Below, one piece after another: positions 58,674-64,000 of a stretch of DNA of 64,000 nt; position 1 is the stretch's first letter; the number at the start of each line of letters is the position of its first letter. A program made the position numbers and the translations under genes. Where the stretch lies: positions 50,436-114,435 of the forward strand of contig DATGGM010000171.1 of NCBI GenBank assembly GCA_035308525.1, given 5' to 3'. Under the pieces are notes generated by a model, which was not told where the DNA came from, ran no database searches, and saw nothing but the letters and a program-made list of their open reading frames with translations. The DNA is from Bog-159 sp035308525 (GTDB taxonomy: Bacteria; Acidobacteriota; Terriglobia; Bryobacterales; Bryobacteraceae).

Positions 58674-58697
58674 GGGACGGAAGTTGCCGGTCGTCCC
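58674..58697. terminator. Possible hairpin between convergent genes
   Basis: The arms gggacg (58674-58679) and cgtccc (58692-58697) flank a 12-nt loop just after the hybrid kinase stop and before the polA stop. There is no T-tract, so this is tentative. Confidence 0.3.
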
Positions 58698-58736
58698 CTA
58701 AACTCATAATTGAAACATGTCTTCCGGCGTCCGCCC

Positions 58737-61313
58737 CTACTTGGCATCCCGCCAGTTGTCCCCTATCCCCACATCCACCAGCAGCGGCACCTTCAAATCG
58801 TAGGCCCGCTCCATCTCATGCTTAGCCAGTGTCGCGATGCCGGCGGCCTCATCGGGCGGGCCTTCGAATACCAGCTCGTCGTGCACCTGCAGCAGCATGG
58901 CCCCCTGCGCGCCGCGCCGCGCCAGTTCCTGATCGATGCGCACCATGGCCAGCTTGATCAGATCGGCGGCGGTGCCCTGCAGCGGCGAATTGACCGCCGT
59001 GCGCTCGGCGAATCCGCGCGCATTGGGGTTGCGGCTGTTGATGTCCGGAATGGGCCGCTCGCGCCCGAACAGCGTCCGCGTCACGCCCGTGCGCCGCACC
59101 TCCGCTTTGGTCGCCTCGATGAACTTCCGCACGCCGGTATGCCGCTCGAAATAGTTATCGATGTAAGTCTGGGCTTCCTTTTGCGGAATGCCCAACTGCG
59201 CCGCCAGGCCGAACGCGCTGATGCCGTACACGATCCCGAAGTTGACCGCCTTGGCGCTGCGCCTGGCTTCCGGGGTGACCATCAGCGGCGGTATGCCCAA
59301 CACCTCGGCCGCGGTGCGCGTGTGGATGTCTTCGCCGTTGCGGAATGCTTCCACCAGCACCGCGTCGCCCGACATGTGCGCCAGCAGCCGCAGCTCTATC
59401 TGCGAGTAATCCGCCACGATCAGCTTCCAGCCCGGCCGCGGCACGAATGCCGCGCGGATCTCCCGCCCCAGCTCCGTGCGGATGGGGATATTCTGCAGAT
59501 TCGGATTGGACGACGAGAGACGCCCGGTAGCCGCGCCCGTCTGGTTGAAGCTGGTGTGCAAGCGGCCGGTCTGCGGGTCGATCAGAGCGGGCAGCGCATC
59601 CACGTACGTGCCTTTCAGCTTCGTGAGCTGGCGGTATTCGAGCACCTTGCGCACGATCTCGTGGTCCGCGGCGAGTTCTTCCAGGACGTCCGCGGCAGTC
59701 GAAATGGTTTTGCCCTTCCCGTATCGCACCGGCGCGGGAAGCCCCAGGTCCTCGAACAGAATGCGCCCTAATTGTTGCGGCGAGCTGATGTTGAACGGCT
59801 TGCCGGCCAGCGCGTGGACCTCCGTGGTCAGCCGCGCGATCTCCCGCTCCATCAGTTCCGAGAGCCGCGCCAGCTCCCGGCTGTCGATGCGCACTCCCAC
59901 GCGCTCCATGCGGGCCAGTACGCCTGCCAGCGGCAGCTCGATATCGGTGTACAGTTTCTCGAGCCCCCGCTCCACGATCGCAGGGCGCAGCTTCTCATAG
60001 ATCTCCAGCGTGATGTCGGCCTGCTGCTCGGGCCCTCCGTCCAGTTTCAGGTCGAGCCTGCGCCGGGCCTGTTCTTCCAGGGCGCAGCCGCCTGGATCGG
60101 CATCCAGCAGGAATGCATACAGCATGATGTCGTGCGCGAAGCCCGCGCCCTGAATGCCGAGCTTGTCGAGCTCGAGCAGCGCCGACTTCACGTCGCACGC
60201 GATCTTGGGCCGCGCGGCGTCTTCGAGAAACGGCTTTAGAGCCTCTACTGGCGCCAGCGGTGCCGCGCGCCCTTCACCTGATCTCCACGCCGCGCCCAGC
60301 GTGTCCAGCGCAAACTCGCCCACGCCCGACTTAGCCACCACCACCGCCACCGGCGCTTCCGCCGGAATCGACTGCAGCCATGCCGTCAGCGCCTCGGTCG
60401 ATTCGAGAGCCTGGTAATCGCGCGCCCGCGTGTCCTCGCCGGGCCCCAGCTCCTTCAGCAGGCTGTAGAACTCCAGGTCTTTGTAGACCTGCTTCAGCGC
60501 GTCCAGCTGCGGCTCATGCGCGCGCACGGCGTCGAGCGAGAAATCGATGGGCACCGCCGTGTCGATGGTCGCCAGGCGCTTGCTCATCCGGATGCGCTCC
60601 ACGTTGTTCTGCAGGCTCTCGCGGTACATCTTGCGCTCCACTTCGCCCGCGCGCTCGAGCGTCGCCTCCACCGATCCGAAGCGCTCGATCAGGTCCCGCG
60701 CGCCTTTGTCGCCGATGCCCGGCGCACCCGGAATGTTGTCGATGGCGTCGCCCTTCAACGCGAACAGGTCGGCCACCTGCGACGGCCTCACGCCCAGAAA
60801 CTCCTTCACTTTGTCCGGGCCGTACCACTCATCGTCTTTGGCGGGATTCAGCATGGAAACCCGCTCGCTCACGATCTGCATCATGTCTTTGTCGCTGGAC
60901 ACGATGACCACCTGCATGCCGTCCTGCTCGGCCCTGCGCGCGATGGTGCCGAGCACGTCGTCGGCCTCGAAGCCATCGTACTGCAGGATCGGAATCCGCA
61001 TGGCTTCCAGAATGCGGCGGATGTACGGAATCTGCTCGCCGAGGTCCGGCGGCATCTCCGCGCGGTTGGCCTTGTACTCGGCGAATTCCGCCATGCGCGC
61101 CACCGGCGCGCCGCTTTCGAACACGGCCGCGATGTACTCCGGGCGGTACTCTTTGCCGAGCTTCCGCAGCATGTTGTTGAAGATGTACGCCGCCTCGGTG
61201 GAGAAGCCCGTGCTGGTGCGCATGGGCGGCGCGGCGCTCCGCGCCCGGGCGTGGTACGCGCGGAAGATGAAGCCGAAGGAATCGATCAGGAAGAGCCGCG
61301 GTTGACTAGCCAA
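58737..61313 (-). CDS. polA: DNA polymerase I
   Basis: The 858-residue product has the usual order of a 5' nuclease domain (about 1-270), a 3'-5' exonuclease-like domain (about 300-480) and a polymerase domain (about 500-858). The 5' nuclease domain has EADDVLGTIARRAE and VVIVSSDKDMMQIV. Polymerase motifs are complete: A as LIVADYSQIELRLLAHMSGD, B as RRSAKAVNFGIVYGISAFGL and C as LLQVHDELVFE. In the exonuclease-like domain the DxE carboxylates of Exo I are missing (VAVVVAKSGVGEF), so proofreading is probably lost, as in Taq polymerase. The TTG start at 61313 is preceded by a TATCAT hexamer 5 nt upstream. Confidence 0.96.
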   Translation of the reverse strand: MASQPRLFLIDSFGFIFRAYHARARSAAPPMRTSTGFSTEAAYIFNNMLRKLGKEYRPEYIAAVFESGAPVARMAEFAEYKANRAEMPPDLGEQIPYIRRILEAMRIPILQYDGFEADDVLGTIARRAEQDGMQVVIVSSDKDMMQIVSERVSMLNPAKDDEWYGPDKVKEFLGVRPSQVADLFALKGDAIDNIPGAPGIGDKGARDLIERFGSVEATLERAGEVERKMYRESLQNNVERIRMSKRLATIDTAVPIDFSLDAVRAHEPQLDALKQVYKDLEFYSLLKELGPGEDTRARDYQALESTEALTAWLQSIPAEAPVAVVVAKSGVGEFALDTLGAAWRSGEGRAAPLAPVEALKPFLEDAARPKIACDVKSALLELDKLGIQGAGFAHDIMLYAFLLDADPGGCALEEQARRRLDLKLDGGPEQQADITLEIYEKLRPAIVERGLEKLYTDIELPLAGVLARMERVGVRIDSRELARLSELMEREIARLTTEVHALAGKPFNISSPQQLGRILFEDLGLPAPVRYGKGKTISTAADVLEELAADHEIVRKVLEYRQLTKLKGTYVDALPALIDPQTGRLHTSFNQTGAATGRLSSSNPNLQNIPIRTELGREIRAAFVPRPGWKLIVADYSQIELRLLAHMSGDAVLVEAFRNGEDIHTRTAAEVLGIPPLMVTPEARRSAKAVNFGIVYGISAFGLAAQLGIPQKEAQTYIDNYFERHTGVRKFIEATKAEVRRTGVTRTLFGRERPIPDINSRNPNARGFAERTAVNSPLQGTAADLIKLAMVRIDQELARRGAQGAMLLQVHDELVFEGPPDEAAGIATLAKHEMERAYDLKVPLLVDVGIGDNWRDAK

Positions 61314-61318
61314 AGCTC

Positions 61319-61324
61319 ATGATA
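61319..61324 (-). promoter_or_regulatory. -10-like hexamer, polA
   Basis: TATCAT lies 5 nt before the TTG start at 61313, with no ribosome binding site. Confidence 0.35.
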
Positions 61325-61336
61325 GCGAAAAGCCGC

Positions 61337-61633
61337 CTAGCCGCCGGCGATGGCGCCGATGATCAGAAACGGCTCGCTCCCCGCTGCCACGGCATCCGGC
61401 AGCGGGGCGTCCGGCGATTCGTGGGAGAGGTCTTCCGCGCAGGCGAAGAAGCGCACGAAGGGACGCCGCTTGCGCGTGATATGGTCCCGCAGCGTCCCTT
61501 CGAGCATCGGATAGCGGGCTTCCAGCGCGTCCAGAACCGAGCACGTCGTAACCGGGCCCTGCACCTCCAGCTGCACTTCGCCGGTTACCTGCGCCAGCGT
61601 CCGCAGATGCGCCGGAAGCACTACCCGGATCAT
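61337..61633 (-). CDS. MoaD/ThiS-family ubiquitin-like protein
   Basis: From the ATG at 61633 the product is 98 residues; the in-frame extension to 61756 is antisense-like. The sequence fits the beta-grasp fold of MoaD/ThiS (MIRVVLPAHLRTLAQVTGEV, then VTTCSVLDALEARYPMLEGT). It ends in GAIAGG, the exposed Gly-Gly needed for adenylation and thiocarboxylation. Molybdopterin and thiamin genes are absent nearby. Instead it overlaps the upstream BNR-propeller gene by four bases. It could be a sulfur carrier or a protein modifier; pairing with a propeller protein is a recurring but unexplained arrangement. Confidence 0.88.
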   Translation of the reverse strand: MIRVVLPAHLRTLAQVTGEVQLEVQGPVTTCSVLDALEARYPMLEGTLRDHITRKRRPFVRFFACAEDLSHESPDAPLPDAVAAGSEPFLIIGAIAGG

Positions 61634-62745
61634 GGCAGTGTCTGCACTTCGACGGACAGCACCGACGGCAGGTCGCGCACGATGGGCGTCCAACTGTCTC
61701 CGGCATCCCGCGACGCATACACCTGCCCGCCCGAGGTGCCGAAGTATACGCCGCACTCATCCAGCGAATCCACCGCCATCGCGTCGCGAAATACGTTCAC
61801 GTAGCAGTTGCTCTGCGGCAGACCCTTGGTCAGCGCCTCCCACTCGTTGCCGCCCGTCCGGCTGCGGTAGACACGCAGCTTGCCGTCCGGCACGAAATGC
61901 TCCGAGTCGCTCTTGATGGGCACCACGTAGACGGTGTCCGGCTGGTGCGCATGCACGTCGATGACGAAGCCGAAGTCGGTCGGCAGGTTGCCGCTCACCT
62001 CCTGCCAAGTATCGCCGGCGTTGTCGGTGCGCATCACGTCCCAATGCTTCTGCATGAACAGCACATTCGGACGCGACGGGTGCATGGCTACGTGATGCAC
62101 GCAGTGGCCCACCTCGGCGTTTGGATCGGGAATCTGTTGCGAGCGCAGCCCCTGGTTGATGGCCTTCCAGGTCTTGCCGCCGTCGTCGGTGCGGAACGCG
62201 CCGGCTGCCGAGATGGCGATATAGACGCGCTGAGGATTGCCAGGGTCCTGGATGATGGTGTGCAGGCACATCCCGCCCGCGCCGGGCTGCCATCGCGGCC
62301 CGGAGCCGTGCTCCCGCAGTCCGGGCAGTTCCTGCCAGCTCTTGCCGCCGTCGTTTGTGCGGAAGATGGCGGCGTCCTCCACTCCCGCCAGCACCGTGTC
62401 CGGATCGGTGAGTGAAGGCTCCAGATGCCACACCCGCTTGAACTCCCACGGGTGTGGCGTGCCGTCGTACCACTGATGCGTGCCGGGAACGCCTTCGTAG
62501 GCGAACTTGTTGCCCACCGGCTCCCAGGTTTTACCTCCGTCGCTCGAGCGCTGGATCAGTTGGCCGAACCAGCCGGTGGATTGAGAGGCATAGATGCGGT
62601 TCGGGTCGGCCGGCGATCCCTTCAGATGGTACATTTCCCATCCTGCAAAGTGCGGACCGTTCACTTCCCATTGCTCGCGTTTGCCATCCGCGGTCAGCAG
62701 GAACGCGCCTTTGCGCGTGCCGACCAGTACGCGTACGCTACTCAT
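61630..62745 (-). CDS. BNR/sialidase-like beta-propeller protein
   Basis: The 371-residue cytoplasmic-looking product (no signal peptide) has at least six BNR-type Asp-box repeats. They include RSSDGGKTWEPV, RTNDGGKSWQEL, RTDDGGKTWKAI, RTDNAGDTWQEV and ASRDAGDSWTPI. The repeats form a sialidase-like or Vps10-like propeller. No sialidase catalytic Arg triad can be identified, so it is probably a binding protein. GGAGAATAACCG before the ATG is a good ribosome binding site. The MoaD-like gene downstream overlaps by four bases. Confidence 0.85.
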   Translation of the reverse strand: MSSVRVLVGTRKGAFLLTADGKREQWEVNGPHFAGWEMYHLKGSPADPNRIYASQSTGWFGQLIQRSSDGGKTWEPVGNKFAYEGVPGTHQWYDGTPHPWEFKRVWHLEPSLTDPDTVLAGVEDAAIFRTNDGGKSWQELPGLREHGSGPRWQPGAGGMCLHTIIQDPGNPQRVYIAISAAGAFRTDDGGKTWKAINQGLRSQQIPDPNAEVGHCVHHVAMHPSRPNVLFMQKHWDVMRTDNAGDTWQEVSGNLPTDFGFVIDVHAHQPDTVYVVPIKSDSEHFVPDGKLRVYRSRTGGNEWEALTKGLPQSNCYVNVFRDAMAVDSLDECGVYFGTSGGQVYASRDAGDSWTPIVRDLPSVLSVEVQTLP

Positions 62746-62770
62746 CGGTTATTCTCCAGGTTCAGATTTT

Positions 62771-63283
62771 TCAGGCTGTGGCCGGCATGGCAAACGGCTC
62801 GTCGGCGCTGCCGCCGTAGATGGTCGGCACATGCGCATTCATGGCTCGCAGATAGGTGGCGAGCTGGCCGCGATGATGCACCGTGTGCTTGATCCAGAAG
62901 TCCATGTACAACACCACCGGAAAATTGAAGACGTTGAAGAAACTCGCGGGCGTGGCCAGATGCTCGCCGGAAAGCGTGGCCAGTTTGCCCTGGATGGCGG
63001 GCATGTGTTGATCGTAGAACGCCAGGATCTCCGCGACAGTGGCGGGAGCGGCGGGGTCCTCTTCCATCGGGAAATTGCCGTTGACGATTCCTTCTCCGAA
63101 CCATTTTTCGCTCCGCGCCAGGTGCCACATCAGGTCGCGCGTGGTGCGTCCTTTGTCGCCCAGCTTGAAATCCAACTGGGAATCCGGCACGGCTGCCAGC
63201 ACGCGCCGGGTAGTAGGAACTTCGTTGCCCAGGCTTTGCATGAAGACCATGGACAGTCCTTTGGCTTGATCGGGTGTAAACAT
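62771..63283 (-). CDS. DinB-family (DUF664-like) metal-binding protein
   Basis: The 170-residue product is a four-helix DinB/YfiT-like protein. The metal-binding histidines fall in RDLMWHLARSEKWFGEG and WIKHTVHHRGQLATYLRAM. This is the family pattern in which three His bind zinc or nickel between helices. Members include bacillithiol and mycothiol transferases and many uncharacterised proteins. A strong GAGGAGG precedes the ATG. It lies 25 bp upstream of the BNR/MoaD pair on the same strand and may form an operon with them. Confidence 0.85.
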   Translation of the reverse strand: MFTPDQAKGLSMVFMQSLGNEVPTTRRVLAAVPDSQLDFKLGDKGRTTRDLMWHLARSEKWFGEGIVNGNFPMEEDPAAPATVAEILAFYDQHMPAIQGKLATLSGEHLATPASFFNVFNFPVVLYMDFWIKHTVHHRGQLATYLRAMNAHVPTIYGGSADEPFAMPATA

Positions 63284-63359
63284 GATTTGCCTCCTCGGTT
63301 ATGGTACATCAGGCGCGGCGGGTCGCGCCACGTTGTAACATCGAACATCGTATCGCAAT

Positions 63360-64000
63360 ATGGCCGAACGCCAAGGATTGACGCGCGGGCTGGGGTTGCT
63401 CGAGGCCACCGCCCTGAACATGAGCAACATGGTCGGCGTAGGGCCGTTCGTCACCATCCCGCTGCTGATCGGCGCCATGGGCGGTCCGCAGTGCCTGCTG
63501 GGGTGGGGCGTGGGCACCGTGCTGGCGCTGTGCGACGGGCTGGTGTGGGCGGAACTTGCCGCCGCCATGCCGGGCGAGGGCGGCAGCTACCTATACCTGC
63601 GCGAAGCGTTCCGCCGGACTCGCCTGGGCACCCTGCTGCCCTTCCTGTTCATCTGGCAGTTCATCTTCAGTGGGCCGCTCGAGATCGCCTCGGGATACAT
63701 CGGGTTCGCACAATACCTCAGCTATTTCCGGCGCGGCATGAGCGTCTGGGAGATGCGCCTGGCGGCCGCCGTGGTGGGTGCGCTGGTGGTGGTGCTGCTC
63801 TACCGCGGCATCCGGGCGGTGGGCCGCCTGACGGTAGTGCTGTGGGTCGGCATGCTAGCCACCGTGGCCTGGATCATCTTCGCCGGCTTCACGCATTTCA
63901 ACGCGCGGCTGGCGTTCGACTTTCCCCCGCATGCCTTCGCCATCACGCCGGCGTTCATGGCGGGACTGGGCGGCGCCACCCTGATCGCCATGTACGACTT
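63360..64000 (+). CDS. APC-family amino acid/polyamine permease (partial, runs off right edge)
   Basis: The gene starts at the ATG at 63360 and has 213 full codons before the window ends. Its N-terminus has ALNMSNMVGVGPFVTIPLLI, the GxG-type opening of amino acid-polyamine-organocation transporters. It then has AAMPGEGGSYLYLREAFR, the classical PxxGGxYxxxR segment after helix 2. At least five membrane helices lie in the visible part. The substrate cannot be predicted. It is divergent from the DinB gene. Confidence 0.88.
   Translation, partial: MAERQGLTRGLGLLEATALNMSNMVGVGPFVTIPLLIGAMGGPQCLLGWGVGTVLALCDGLVWAELAAAMPGEGGSYLYLREAFRRTRLGTLLPFLFIWQFIFSGPLEIASGYIGFAQYLSYFRRGMSVWEMRLAAAVVGALVVVLLYRGIRAVGRLTVVLWVGMLATVAWIIFAGFTHFNARLAFDFPPHAFAITPAFMAGLGGATLIAMYD

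Overview
The window is GC-rich, gene-dense chromosomal DNA. It most likely comes from an Acidobacteriota genome of the Bryobacterales/Solibacter type. The evidence is the mix of family types: an acidobacterial duplicated orphan permease (ADOP), an NHL-repeat protein ending in a TIGR03437-type Solibacter C-terminal domain, a VWA protein of the acidobacterial TIGR03436 kind, an Oar-like TonB-receptor barrel, and several Tat-exported Gfo/Idh/MocA, DUF2961 and sugar-isomerase proteins. The taxonomic call is inference. I see no rRNA, tRNA, CRISPR array, prophage or intact insertion sequence.

Layout. 0-12.7 kb is almost entirely minus strand: a Spy-like chaperone, a beta-barrel protein, a Tat/Gly-rich protein, then a run reading from 12.6 kb down to 3.0 kb (unknown protein, OppA-like binding protein, NtrY-like kinase, plug-less TonB-type barrel, VWA protein, coiled-coil protein, RsmI), many pairs overlapping. 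12.7-15.6 kb is a hydrolase plus a NarL-type two-component pair. 15.9-22.8 kb holds a DUF2961 protein, two tandem TolC paralogues, a GlcG/HbpS protein and a Gfo/Idh/MocA oxidoreductase. 22.8-25.4 kb holds a DUF4097 lipoprotein, an amidohydrolase-like lipoprotein without metal ligands, and remnants of PDZ, radical-SAM and HAF-repeat genes. 25.4-34.3 kb is the most suggestive block: a membrane methyltransferase, then a divergent cluster of a halogenase-like flavoprotein and aromatic-acid-type MFS importer against an MFS exporter, arylsulfate sulfotransferase, alpha/beta hydrolase and PAPS sulfotransferase.

34.4-42.7 kb carries RhaT, a rhomboid protease, a Lys-rich secreted peptide, an alcohol dehydrogenase, a persulfide dioxygenase-rhodanese fusion, a PhyH-type dioxygenase, a TPR hexahaem cytochrome and a YncE-like propeller. 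42.8-50.6 kb has an AhpD-like protein, the ADOP permease, a small unknown protein, a Tat sugar isomerase and MetH. 50.6-64 kb has a matrixin protease, the NHL protein, an EpsI/exosortase pair, a hybrid kinase, PolA, a MoaD-like/BNR pair, a DinB protein and the start of an APC permease.

Two cross-cutting observations stand out. First, at least 17 start codons are preceded, 4-9 nt upstream, by a TANNNT-type -10 hexamer, usually without a Shine-Dalgarno sequence, which points to widespread leaderless transcription. Second, 26.3-34.3 kb looks like an undescribed divergent cluster for modifying (possibly halogenating and sulfating) and moving an aromatic compound.
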